From NCBI RefSeq assembly GCF_001043915.1, contig NZ_LABX01000032.1:1-64000 (forward strand): a stretch of 64,000 nucleotides of DNA, written 5' to 3'. The translations under genes were made by a program, and so were the position numbers. Positions 35,601 to 43,725 of the stretch are shown here, in pieces. Numbering within the stretch: the stretch's first letter is position 1; every line of letters begins with the position of its first letter. The stretch comes from Methylobacterium aquaticum (lineage in GTDB: Bacteria; Pseudomonadota; Alphaproteobacteria; Rhizobiales; Beijerinckiaceae). The notes beneath the pieces are model-generated. The model saw nothing but the letters and a program-made list of their open reading frames with translations, made no database searches and had not been told where the DNA came from.

Positions 35601-35875
35601 TGCGAGAAGCCGTTGCGCGACAGCGAGCGGGTGTATTCCAGCCCCTTGATGCCGGCGAGCGCGGTCTCGACCGGATAGGTGACCTGCTTCTCGATGTCGA
35701 CCGGTGAGAGCGAGGGCGCGACCGTGTTGATCTGGACCTGGTTGTTGGTGATGTCTGGTACGGCGTCGATGGGGAGCTTCGTCACCGCGTAGCCCCCGAA
35801 GCCGGCGGCAAGCAGCGACAGCAGCAGCACGAGCCAGCGCTGGTGGACCGAGAAATCGAGGATGCGACTGATCAT
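32627..35875 (-). CDS. czcA: Heavy-metal RND efflux pump, CzcA family
   Basis: 1082 residues. [20 protein letters not shown] and [20 protein letters not shown] are standard N-terminal marks. The helix-4 motif [15 protein letters not shown] matches the CzcA consensus DFGxxVDGAxxxxEN, pointing to Zn, Cd or Co. The C-terminal [20 protein letters not shown] and [20 protein letters not shown] are also typical. It follows the adaptor by 11 bases. No CzcC-type outer-membrane gene is present. Confidence 0.9.
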   Translation of the reverse strand: [1082 protein letters not shown]

Positions 35876-35886
35876 GCCCGATCGCC

Positions 35887-37239
35887 TCAGTGCGCGTGAT
35901 CGGCTTCGCTCTTCCCGAGCTCGGCCTTGAGGAGGAAAGTGTTGCCGACGGCGATGTCCTCGCCCGGCTTCAGGCCGGTGGCGACCTCGACGGCGTCGTC
36001 GTCGGAACGGCCGATTTCAACCTCGCGCTTCTCGAAGCCCTCCTCCGTCCGCACGAAGACGACGCGCTTACCCTCGATGGTCTGCAGCGCGGATTTCGGC
36101 ACGCGGACGGGTACCTTGTCCCGGGAGATCTCGAGCTCAGCGTTGACATAAGTACCCGGCCGCCACGCCATATCCTTGTTCGGCAGGGCAACGATGACGC
36201 GAGCCGAGCGGGTCTCGGCGTTGAGGAGGGGGCTGACGAAGATAACCTTGCCCTGCTCGTGGCGCTCGCCGCCGTCCTGGCCCGGCGTCACGGTGACGGG
36301 CGCGCCTTCCCGAACCTTGGCGAGGTCGGCGGTCGATACCGAGAGCTCGATCCAGACGGTCGAGAGGTCGGCGACGGTGTAGAGGTCGGCGGGGTCGCCT
36401 TCCTTGCCCACCGAGGTGCCGACATCGACCTTGCGCTCGACGATCCTCCCGGTCAGCGGCGCGCGCAGCTCGTACTGGCGCAAGGTCGAGGTGTTCGGAG
36501 TGGTCTCGTCCCGCTTGGCGAGCTTGGCGACCTCCGCCGCGCTGAGACCGAGCGCCGACAGTTTCTGGCGGGCGAGATCCTGCCGGAGTGTCGCCTCCGC
36601 GTACACGGCCTTGGCGTTGAGATAAGCGGACTCGGCCGAGATACGCTTGTCCCAGAGCGCGGCTTGGCGGTCGAAGTTCGTTTTCTCCAGGTCGGCTTTC
36701 ACCGCGGCGGTAAGGTACTCGCTCTTGGCGTCGGCGACCTCGCGGCTGTCGAGGACGGCAACGACCTCGCCCTTCTGCACTGGGTCACCGAGGCGCTTGC
36801 GCATCTCGGCCACGGTTCCGACGACCCGCGCCGGGACGCGGGCGATCCGATCGGTATCGGGTGTGATGGTGCCGGGGACGAGGATGTGCCGAGAGATCGT
36901 CCCACCCTCGGTCCTGGCCACCTTGATGTCCTGGTTCTCGACCTGCTCGGCGGTCATCTTGATATGACCCTCCTCGCCTTCGGCCTCGGAATGGGCGTGG
37001 CCCTCGTTCTTCGTTTCGGGCTTGCCGTGGTCATGGCCGTCGCCGGTGCCCTCACCTTGGGTCGGCCCAGCCGAGGGGAACGTCGTAGACGTGGCCGGGG
37101 CAGCGACCGACGCTGTCGGGTTGGATGTGTTGAGGCCGACGGAGGCGAGGATGCTTTGAACAAAGCCGGATACGGCAGGAACGGCCGCCCCCACGAGTAT
37201 GCCGGCGGCCACGAGGACCGCGATCAGGAGAATGCGCAT
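35887..37239 (-). CDS. czcB: RND efflux periplasmic adaptor subunit, CzcB type
   Basis: 450 residues. The N-terminus is a membrane or signal anchor (ILLIAVLVAAGILVGAAVPA), followed by a His/Glu-rich segment (DGHDHGKPETKNEGHAHSEA). The HlyD core (ISRHILVPGTITPDTDRIAR through ELRAPLTGRIVERKVDVGTS to the end) follows. The His-rich linker is typical of CzcB and should bind metal before transfer. First of a likely operon: adaptor, pump, two exported paralogs, possibly CDF. Confidence 0.88.
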   Translation of the reverse strand: MRILLIAVLVAAGILVGAAVPAVSGFVQSILASVGLNTSNPTASVAAPATSTTFPSAGPTQGEGTGDGHDHGKPETKNEGHAHSEAEGEEGHIKMTAEQVENQDIKVARTEGGTISRHILVPGTITPDTDRIARVPARVVGTVAEMRKRLGDPVQKGEVVAVLDSREVADAKSEYLTAAVKADLEKTNFDRQAALWDKRISAESAYLNAKAVYAEATLRQDLARQKLSALGLSAAEVAKLAKRDETTPNTSTLRQYELRAPLTGRIVERKVDVGTSVGKEGDPADLYTVADLSTVWIELSVSTADLAKVREGAPVTVTPGQDGGERHEQGKVIFVSPLLNAETRSARVIVALPNKDMAWRPGTYVNAELEISRDKVPVRVPKSALQTIEGKRVVFVRTEEGFEKREVEIGRSDDDAVEVATGLKPGEDIAVGNTFLLKAELGKSEADHAH

Positions 37240-37366
37240 GAGTGCCTGCTCGGCAAGGGATCTGCAGACGATGGAACGTCTCGGTCGATCCCGTTTGATG
37301 ATGTAAGTGGCAGCACCTCGGACCGTTTGGGCCGGATGCGGGCGAGCGCTCGCGTGCCTTGTCGCC

Positions 37367-37738
37367 TCAGACGCGGGGTGGTCTGGGTAGACGGTCCGGA
37401 GCGAGCGAGGCCGCCACTTCGCTCACACGGGCATAGTACGGGCGCGTCGGCTCCAAGATCGGCGTAAGCACCACGGTATCCAGGATTGCGAGCACGTGGC
37501 AGCCACAGTGCAGATGCTCGACGTGCCCGGGCTCCCTGGCCTCCAGACCATTCGAGGCGATATCGGATGAGGCGGAGAGTTCGATCCGGCCACGGCCGCC
37601 ATGGAAGACAATGTCTTCGGCAAGGCCGGATGCCGGCATGTTGACGAGGACAACCAGAGCGAGCGCGAGCATGCGGAGCGTGGTCGCCCACCAGCCCGTC
37701 GTCGCCCCGAAGACCCTATGGCGCCGTGCAGAGAACAT
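37367..37738 (-). CDS. Small exported protein with Cys/His motif
   Basis: About 123 residues from ATG 37738 (upstream ATG 37768 possible). A hydrophobic export segment, MLALALVVLVNMPASGLA, leads to a mature part with HVEHLHCGCHVLAILDTVVL. The HLHCGCH cluster is a plausible metal site and resembles the CGLCCCHAP motif of the small gene heading the other RND operon. It lies 127 bases upstream of the adaptor gene on the same strand, so it may be the operon's first gene. Confidence 0.65.
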   Translation of the reverse strand: MFSARRHRVFGATTGWWATTLRMLALALVVLVNMPASGLAEDIVFHGGRGRIELSASSDIASNGLEAREPGHVEHLHCGCHVLAILDTVVLTPILEPTRPYYARVSEVAASLAPDRLPRPPRV

Positions 37739-37783
37739 TCCGCTTCTTATGTACGGACGATGCCCCAATCGACAAGCCCATGG

Positions 37784-37987
37784 CTACCATGCCGCCCATG
37801 AGGGTATCTCGATATCGTCAAAGCCCGCTCCAGCAGAGTGCTGGAGCGGGCCGTTCACGGTGCGTGAGATGGGGGAAGTTGCACCGTGAAGGGTTGAGCC
37901 ACGGGCATCCAGCGGATCGGCTGCGAAAGCGTAGCTGATGCCTGCGGCGAGGAGCGTGAAAGTAATCAGCAGAGGCAGCATCCGCAT
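37784..37987 (-). CDS. Small exported protein, 67 aa (cassette member)
   Basis: ATG 37987 follows GGGGGAAC. The signal peptide MRMLPLLITFTLLAAG is followed by ISYAFAADPLDARGSTLHGA and TSPISRTVNGPLQHSAGAGF. A decayed relative lies at 45508-45700 behind a second copy of the 84-residue gene. A strong hairpin lies inside the last third of the frame, so the real end of the coding region is uncertain. Function unknown. Confidence 0.55.
   Translation of the reverse strand: MRMLPLLITFTLLAAGISYAFAADPLDARGSTLHGATSPISRTVNGPLQHSAGAGFDDIEIPSWAAW
37823..37851 (-). terminator. 13-bp perfect hairpin, terminator-like
   Basis: GCCCGCTCCAGCA pairs perfectly with TGCTGGAGCGGGC around a 3-base loop. On the minus strand it is followed by TTTGACG, a weak U-run. 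A hairpin with different sequence stands at the equivalent place in the second cassette copy (45636-45661), so the structure and not the sequence seems conserved. Confidence 0.55.
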
Positions 37988-38026
37988 GGTGGTGTTCCCC
38001 CATCGAAGCGGCCTCATACCGCTGAG

Positions 38027-38281
38027 TCACTTCTTGCCTTGGCTGTGTCCGTGGTTGTGACCGTCCTTCTCGGAGTGGGCCGGTTTTCCGTTCGGGCCCT
38101 TCTCCTGCGCTTCCCGCACCCGCGGATCGTCGCGGTGAGCCGGGCCGCCCGAGATGGTGCCGGTGTTCGGCACTGCCCGCTCAGGGTTCGACGCGTTGCC
38201 ATGCCCGTCCCCAGCAAAGACGGGAGCCGTGGCCGCAGCCAGCAATCCCGTGGCAAGTGTGGCAGCCAGTATGCGGCTCAT
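38027..38281 (-). CDS. Small exported His-rich protein, 84 aa (cassette copy A)
   Basis: A signal peptide (MSRILAATLATGLLAAATAP) is followed by GDGHGNASNPERAVPNTGTI, GPAHRDDPRVREAQEKGPNG and a His-rich end (KDGHNHGHSQGKK). An intact paralog is at 45222-45476 and a broken one at 49581-49786. The C-terminal HxHxHxHG repeat should bind Zn, Cu or Ni in the periplasm. It sits directly downstream of the sensor kinase, separated by the conserved box at 38341-38380. I do not know a name for the family. Confidence 0.75.
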   Translation of the reverse strand: MSRILAATLATGLLAAATAPVFAGDGHGNASNPERAVPNTGTISGGPAHRDDPRVREAQEKGPNGKPAHSEKDGHNHGHSQGKK

Positions 38282-38340
38282 CGGTCCGTCTCCAGTTCTG
38301 GTGCGGCGGCGGCCGCTTCGTAGGGTAATGTAGCCGAACC

Positions 38341-38380
38341 GTTTGTCTGCCAGTCGCCGCGCTCGTGACGAAGTGTGTCA
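38341..38380 (-). promoter_or_regulatory. Conserved upstream box, copy A
   Basis: The minus strand reads TGACACACTTCGTCACGA, then GCGCGGCGACTGGCAGACAAAC. TGAC and GTCA form an inverted pair. Nearly the same 35-40 bases precede the other two 84-residue gene copies (45123, 49492). The first TGA is also the stop of the kinase gene. Likely a promoter with a response-regulator binding site. Confidence 0.6.
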
Positions 38381-39712
38381 GCTGCCGATCCTGGCCCGGG
38401 GCATGCGGATCTTGGCCCGCAGACCACCCTCGGGCCTGTTGGTGAGGTCAAGTGTGCCCCCCTCGGCCTCGACGGCTCGCTTCGCGATGGTCAGGCCCAG
38501 GCCGGTCCCACCGGTATTGCGGTTGCGCGAGCCCTCCAGCCGCGTGAAGGGCTCGAAGGCGCGGACCACTTCCTCGGACGGGATGCCTGGGCCGTCGTCG
38601 TCAAGTCCTATGACCAAGCTCGTCGCCTCGATCCTTAGGTCGATGCACACTCGCGAGCCGTAGCGCACGCCGTTATCGACAAGATTGTCCAGCGCACGGC
38701 GGAAGGCCACGGGGCGGATGTCGGCGAGCGCGCGGCCGGGTCCTACATACGTGACGTCCCAACCGGCGTCTGCAGAAGCGTCAGCGATGCCCATCAGGAC
38801 GCTGGCGACGTTGGTGACCCGCCGCGCCTCTGGATCGGCGTCGCCGCGTAGGTAGGCAAGCGTCGCATCGACCATCGCTTGCATCTCGTCGAGATCGGCG
38901 GCCATGGCATGACGCTCACCTTCGTCCTCCAGGCGATCAAGGCGCAGGCGCAGTCGGGCGATGGGCGTGCGCAGATCGTGCGAGACGGCGGCGAGAGCCT
39001 GCGTCCGCTCTCCAACCAGCAGATGGATACGCTCTTGCATGACGTTTAGCGCCCGCCCGATCCCGCGCGTCTCGTCCGGGCCGATCTCGGGGACACGCAC
39101 GACGGAACCGTGCCCGATCCGACCCGTAGCCTCGGTCAGTTCGCGCAATGGCCCGGCGATGCGATGCATCAGGATGACCGCGGCTACCCCGACGAAGATG
39201 GCCATAGCGGTTGCGAGGGAGGCCCAGGGCGCGACATCCACCAAGCTCGGCGCGTGGGCCGAGCGAAATGTCAGTCCACTCCCGTCCGGGAGCTCGAAGG
39301 TCCCGCGCAAGTCCTGCCGGTGCAGCGGTTCGTCGGGCGCTTCCAGGGTGAGGACGAGGCTTGGGCCGAGGATTGGTTCAAGCGTCATGAGCCGGTCGCG
39401 GAGGCCCTGGAGCGCTGGGTCGGTTGACCCGGTGGGGCGTATCGGCGGGTGTGGGTCCCAACCAATCTCGAAGTGATTGGACGAGAGAGCCTTGGCTTCG
39501 GTGCCACGTGCCTCTGGTGGGCGTCTCAGCACAGCCTCTCGTGCAAGGACGAGTTGGCGGGCGACTTCGTTCGCGAAGGCTTCATCAGCCGCAGCAGAAG
39601 CCGAGCGGCGATAGATGATGAGCGCCCCACCGTGGACAAGGAGGACGGCAAGCAGCAGGACGGCGACGGTGCGCCCCTCCAGGCTGCGGGCTAGGCCGGC
39701 CAGTTCCCTCAT
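38378..39712 (-). CDS. Sensor histidine kinase
   Basis: 444 residues: membrane helices at about 14-35 and 165-183 enclose a periplasmic sensor domain. A HAMP domain follows (HRIAGPLRELTEATGRIGHG). The phospho-acceptor is AAVSHDLRTPIARL with His245, then the N box (DNLVDNGVRYG), DDDGPGI and GGTGLGLTIAKR. It senses an unknown periplasmic signal, probably metal given the neighbourhood, and phosphorylates the regulator whose gene overlaps it by 4 bases (ATGA). A decayed duplicate lies at 44270-45125. Confidence 0.9.
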   Translation of the reverse strand: MRELAGLARSLEGRTVAVLLLAVLLVHGGALIIYRRSASAAADEAFANEVARQLVLAREAVLRRPPEARGTEAKALSSNHFEIGWDPHPPIRPTGSTDPALQGLRDRLMTLEPILGPSLVLTLEAPDEPLHRQDLRGTFELPDGSGLTFRSAHAPSLVDVAPWASLATAMAIFVGVAAVILMHRIAGPLRELTEATGRIGHGSVVRVPEIGPDETRGIGRALNVMQERIHLLVGERTQALAAVSHDLRTPIARLRLRLDRLEDEGERHAMAADLDEMQAMVDATLAYLRGDADPEARRVTNVASVLMGIADASADAGWDVTYVGPGRALADIRPVAFRRALDNLVDNGVRYGSRVCIDLRIEATSLVIGLDDDGPGIPSEEVVRAFEPFTRLEGSRNRNTGGTGLGLTIAKRAVEAEGGTLDLTNRPEGGLRAKIRMPRARIGS

Positions 39713-40449
39713 ACCGGCTCGACCTTGGCGGCCAGCATGTAGCCGGAGCCGCGTACCGTCTTGATGACCGGGGCCGCACCATCAGATGGCTCAAGCTTGC
39801 GCCTGAGGCGGCTAACCAAGGTGTCGACGCTACGGTCCGACGGTGTTGCGAGGCGCCCGCGACTCATCTCCAGGATTTGCTCGCGGCCGAGCACCCGCCC
39901 AGGATGCTCCAGAAAGACCAGCAGCAGATCGTGCTCCGCGCCCGACAGGTCGATGCCAGCTCCTTCCGGATCAGTTAAGGCACGGCTGCGCAGGTCCAGC
40001 CGCCAGCCGGCGAAGTTCAACGCTTCCGGCCTGGACGCCGCAGCCGGCATGGGCGCGATGGTGGCGCGGCGGAGCACCGCCCGTATCCGAGCGAGGAGCT
40101 CAGGCCGGCCAAACGGTTTGGCGATGTAATCGTCGGCACCGAGCTCTAGCCCAAGGACACGATCGGCCTCCTCGTTGCGGGCGCTCAGCATGATCACGGG
40201 GAGACCGCCCTTCGCGCGTAGCGCCCGGAGCAGGTCGAAACCCGAAGCTCCGGGCAGCATGACATCGAGCAACACGAGATCGATTGCCGTGCTCGGCAGT
40301 AGCGACCACATCTCGGCACCGCTCCGGCAGCCGGTAACCCGGAACCCACTCTCGCGCAGGACGCGGGTGACCAGCACACGCATCCCGTCGTCGTCCTCTA
40401 CGAGCAGCACGTGTGCTGCTCCCTGTGGTGTCGGAGTTGAGACGATCAA
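39709..40449 (-). CDS. OmpR-family response regulator
   Basis: 246 residues. The receiver domain has the acidic pair EDD (18-20), phospho-acceptor Asp62 (LLDVMLPG) and Lys111 (IAKPFG). The winged-helix output domain carries DLSGAEHDLLLVFLEHPGRV, DRSVDTLVSRLRRKLEP and KTVRGSGYML. First gene of the regulator-kinase unit. The TGAC...GTCA box before the 84-residue genes is a candidate target. Confidence 0.92.
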   Translation of the reverse strand: MIVSTPTPQGAAHVLLVEDDDGMRVLVTRVLRESGFRVTGCRSGAEMWSLLPSTAIDLVLLDVMLPGASGFDLLRALRAKGGLPVIMLSARNEEADRVLGLELGADDYIAKPFGRPELLARIRAVLRRATIAPMPAAASRPEALNFAGWRLDLRSRALTDPEGAGIDLSGAEHDLLLVFLEHPGRVLGREQILEMSRGRLATPSDRSVDTLVSRLRRKLEPSDGAAPVIKTVRGSGYMLAAKVEPV

Positions 40450-40470
40450 AGCCGTTCTCCGTCCATGCCT

Positions 40471-41157
40471 CTATCCGACCATCTCATCTAGCAACAACAA
40501 TAGTAGGAAGCCTGCGAAGAACATTGCGGTCACCCAGGGGCGGTCCTTGATTTCATGCGCTTCGGTAAGCAGTTCTTCCGTAACGAGATAGAGCAGGGCG
40601 ATCAGCCCAAAGGCCAGGAAGGCACCTTGAATGGACAGGGGCATTGAGCTAACAGGGCCGCCGAGTAGCGCCCCTAGCGGCAGCAGCAGCACGAGGCCGG
40701 CCGTTGAGCCAATAACCTTCGGCTTTGAGGCGCCGCTCTCACCGAGTTCGTTGGCAACAGTGAGCCCGAGGAACAGCACCTCAATGGTGAGGGCCACGGT
40801 CAAGAGGATGCCGGCTTTGGCGCCAGCTGCAAAGGCAATGCCGAGGACGAGACCATCCACCAAGATGTCGATGCCGGTGATGGACATAAGCCCCACTGGC
40901 CCTTTCACGCGCCGCTCCAGCGTGCGCACACCGAGCATCACCAAGACGCCAACAGTACCACCCGCCAGGGTGGCCCATGCGGAGCCCGCATGTTTCAAGT
41001 CGGGCAAGATCTCGCTGGCAGCCGCCGCAAATACTACGCCTGCTGCGAAGTGCTGAATTGCACTGACGAGGACAGGCCCCGGCCGCAATTTGGCTGCGAC
41101 AACAGCCCCAAAAACAGCTGCCGCGGCCGGGATCAGCGTGAAGGTCCAGGCTTGCAT
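40471..41157 (-). CDS. ZIP-family metal transporter
   Basis: 228 residues from ATG 41157 (an ATG at 41178 adds 7 residues). About eight membrane helices. SAIQHFAAGVVFAAAASEIL carries the His/Glu metal site of ZIP helix 4-like segments, and TGIDILVDGLVLGIAFAAGA with TIEVLFLGLTVANELGESGA carries the second. ZIP proteins usually bring Zn or Fe into the cytosol; some work as exporters. It shares the strand with the regulator genes, 21 bases upstream of them. Confidence 0.8.
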   Translation of the reverse strand: MQAWTFTLIPAAAAVFGAVVAAKLRPGPVLVSAIQHFAAGVVFAAAASEILPDLKHAGSAWATLAGGTVGVLVMLGVRTLERRVKGPVGLMSITGIDILVDGLVLGIAFAAGAKAGILLTVALTIEVLFLGLTVANELGESGASKPKVIGSTAGLVLLLPLGALLGGPVSSMPLSIQGAFLAFGLIALLYLVTEELLTEAHEIKDRPWVTAMFFAGFLLLLLLDEMVG

Positions 41158-41178
41158 TAGAGTCCCACGTAGATCCAT

Positions 41179-41452
41179 TCAAGCCAGAGGCGACTGCATC
41201 GCCGGGTTCCATGGCGCACAACTCTTGTCATTATCTTTACGGTATTCCCGCCACGCCTGCCGCAGGATCTGCACGGACAAGGTTAGGAAGATCCCAGCCA
41301 TCACCGCGCCGACCGTGAGGGCGGGCCAGACAGTCGAGGTGCCCCATAGGCCCAGCGCAGCTGCCATCACGATGACATTGCCGATAGGGTTGGTTGACCG
41401 CCAGCACGATCGTCGGCCCCAACTGGATGACGTCGTCGACGGCGGCGCTCAC
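41179..41452 (-). pseudogene. Cation transporter (CDF-like) fragment, frameshifted
   Basis: One frame begins MSAAVDDVIQLGPTIVLAVN and a second continues NPIGNVIVMAAALGLWGTST, then VGAVMAGIFLTLSVQILRQA. Together they make two membrane helices of a CDF-like cation transporter; the rest is missing and the reading frame shifts near 41395. Its first ATG overlaps the P-ATPase stop region. Probably a relic left by deletion. Confidence 0.5.
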
Positions 41453-43656
41453 CGAGGTCTCCAGTTGAGGAGCCGCATGGCGTTGGCGGTCACGAGGACG
41501 GTCGCGCCTGTGTCGGCGAGGATTGCCGGCCAGAGGCCTGTGATGCCGAGAACCGTGGTCATGAGGAACACCGCCTTCAGGCTGAGCGCGATGGCAATGT
41601 TCGTCCGGATGTTGCTCATGGTCGCCTTCGACAGCGCGATCATGTCTGGCACGTCCCGCACGCGGCCATGGAGCACCGCCGCGTCCGCCGTCTCCAGCGC
41701 AACGTCGGTGCCACCACCCATGGCAATGCCGATGTCGGCGGCAGCGAGTGCTGGGGCATCGTTGATGCCGTCTCCGACCTTGGCGACCTTGAAGCCCTCA
41801 GCCTGGAGTTCGCGCACGATCCTCTGTTTGTCTTGCGGTAAGAGTTCCGCGCGCGCCTCGATGCCGAGGCCACCCGCGACCGCATCAGCCGTTGCACGGT
41901 TGTCGCCGGTCAGCATGACGACGCGGATCCCGGACGCCTTCATCGCGGCGAGGGCTTCCCGCGCGTCCGACCGCGCTTCATCGCGCATGGCGATGTAGCC
42001 CAGGAGCCCGACGCGCGATAGCACGACCGACACAGTCTTGCCTTCGGCGTTCAGCGCCGCAATCGCCGCGACGTGCTCGTCGCCGAGGGACACGCGGCGC
42101 CCAGCCGCCTGGGGCGAGCCGAGGAACACGGCTTCGCCGCCCACCTTGCCCTCGACGCCCTCCCCAGGAACGGCACTCGCGTCGGAGGCGGGCGGCACCG
42201 GAGCCTTCTCGGCCTTCGCCTTGTTGAGGATCGCGAGGGACAACGGATGGCTCGATCCCTTCTCCAGCGCCGCTGCAAGCGACAGGACGTCTCGTGCCGG
42301 GCGCCCGACCGTCACGACGTCGGTGACCACGGGCTTGCCCGCCGTCAGCGTCCCCGTCTTGTCGAAGGCGATGGCGGTGATACGCCCAAGCGTCTCAAGC
42401 ACTACACCGCCCTTCATCAGCAGGCCGCGGCGGGCACCAGCGGAAAGGCCTGCGGCGATTGCAGCGGGCGTCGAGATCACCAGCGCGCAGGGGCAGCCGA
42501 TCAAGAGGATGGCAAGGCCCTTGTAGATCCATTCGTTCCAGTTTGCTCCGCCGGCCAAGGGTGGCACCACGGCGATAAGAAAGCCCACGACGAGGACGGC
42601 GGGGGTGTAGACCTTCGAGAAGCGGTCGATGAAACGCTCCGTCGGCGACTTCGACTCCTGCGCCTCCTCCACGAGGCGGACGACGCGCGCGATCGTATTG
42701 TCGGCGGCAGCGGCAGTGACGCATACCCGCAAGACAGAGCCCGCGTTGACCGTACCGGCAAAGACGGGGTCGCCGACGGTCTTGTGCTTTGGTACGCTCT
42801 CGCCCGTGACCGGCGCCTCGTCGACCTCGCCGGATCCCTCTACGACCTTACCGTCCGCTGGGATGCGGCCACCGGGGCGCACAAGGATGGTCGACCCGAC
42901 CGCAAGACTTTCCGCCGTCACCTCGCTCAACTGGCCATTTCTTTCGAGGAGCGCCATCTTCGGCACGAGGGCGGAGAGACCCTGAATGCTGGCCCGCGCG
43001 CGACTGGCCGCCAGCCCTTCCAGCATTTCGCCGACGAGGAACAGGAGAACGACGGTCGCCGCCTCCTCGTGAGCCCCGATGAATACAGCGCCGATGGTGG
43101 CGATGCTCATGAGCGTTTCGATTGAGAACGGAGTGCCGAACCGGGCGGCCGTGATCGCGCGCCATGCGATGGGAGCGAGCCCGACGGCCAACGCAGTGAG
43201 GAATGCCGGGCGCTCCAGCGAAGGTGTAAGGCGACCAAGGAGGTACGCCGCGAGAAGCGCCGCGCCATAGGCGACCGTCAGCCGTGCCTTTTGGGTGCGC
43301 CACCAGGGCTGATCCACTCCTGCTGGGGCATCATGCGAATGGTCCGTATGGTCGTGCCCGGAAGAGTCCGCATGATCATGGTCACCCTTGTCGTGGTGCC
43401 GGACTGGAGGTGCGATGGCGGCAGAATTCGTACCGTTCGCTATCTCGGCGCCGTAGCCGAGGTTCCGCACCTGTCGTGTCACGGCGGCTGCATCGAAGCC
43501 GTCGACATGACGAACCTTCACCGCGCCTGTAGATACGAACACAGTGACGTCTTCCACCCCCGGCAACCGCCGGATCGCTGTGTCTACCTTGTTGCCACAG
43601 GCCGCGCAGTCCATGCCCGTGACCTTGAAGCGGCTCTCGTTCGCCACCGTGCTCAT
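41449..43656 (-). CDS. Zn/Cd/Pb-type P1B ATPase (ZntA/CadA-like)
   Basis: 735 residues. The heavy-metal-associated domain has CAAC (17-20). A His-rich loop (87-109, HHDKGDHDHADSSGHDHTD) is followed by eight membrane helices with the CPC ion-binding motif (388-390), TGES (284-287), the phosphorylation site DKTGT (432-436), an HP motif (SSHPLS) and GDGINDAPALAAADIGIAMG. The protein exports divalent soft metals to the periplasm. Its promoter is of the MerR type and the ZntR-like gene is divergent, as in zntA/cadA systems. Confidence 0.93.
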   Translation of the reverse strand: MSTVANESRFKVTGMDCAACGNKVDTAIRRLPGVEDVTVFVSTGAVKVRHVDGFDAAAVTRQVRNLGYGAEIANGTNSAAIAPPVRHHDKGDHDHADSSGHDHTDHSHDAPAGVDQPWWRTQKARLTVAYGAALLAAYLLGRLTPSLERPAFLTALAVGLAPIAWRAITAARFGTPFSIETLMSIATIGAVFIGAHEEAATVVLLFLVGEMLEGLAASRARASIQGLSALVPKMALLERNGQLSEVTAESLAVGSTILVRPGGRIPADGKVVEGSGEVDEAPVTGESVPKHKTVGDPVFAGTVNAGSVLRVCVTAAAADNTIARVVRLVEEAQESKSPTERFIDRFSKVYTPAVLVVGFLIAVVPPLAGGANWNEWIYKGLAILLIGCPCALVISTPAAIAAGLSAGARRGLLMKGGVVLETLGRITAIAFDKTGTLTAGKPVVTDVVTVGRPARDVLSLAAALEKGSSHPLSLAILNKAKAEKAPVPPASDASAVPGEGVEGKVGGEAVFLGSPQAAGRRVSLGDEHVAAIAALNAEGKTVSVVLSRVGLLGYIAMRDEARSDAREALAAMKASGIRVVMLTGDNRATADAVAGGLGIEARAELLPQDKQRIVRELQAEGFKVAKVGDGINDAPALAAADIGIAMGGGTDVALETADAAVLHGRVRDVPDMIALSKATMSNIRTNIAIALSLKAVFLMTTVLGITGLWPAILADTGATVLVTANAMRLLNWRPR

Positions 43657-43685
43657 GGCGCTCTCCTTGCACCGTTCTCGGAAGG

Positions 43686-43716
43686 AGCCTACTTCCTCTA
43701 GTCGCTAGAGGAGCAA
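43686..43716 (-). promoter_or_regulatory. MerR-type promoter for the P-ATPase gene
   Basis: On the minus strand, -35 TTGCTC (43716-43711) and -10 TAGGCT (43691-43686) are separated by exactly 19 bases. The spacer holds the perfect dyad TCCTCTAG-CGA-CTAGAGGA. Long 19-20 base spacers with a central dyad are the hallmark of promoters that MerR-family activators untwist. This supports direct metal-responsive control by the divergent regulator. Confidence 0.85.
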
Positions 43717-43725
43717 GGGCCAAAA

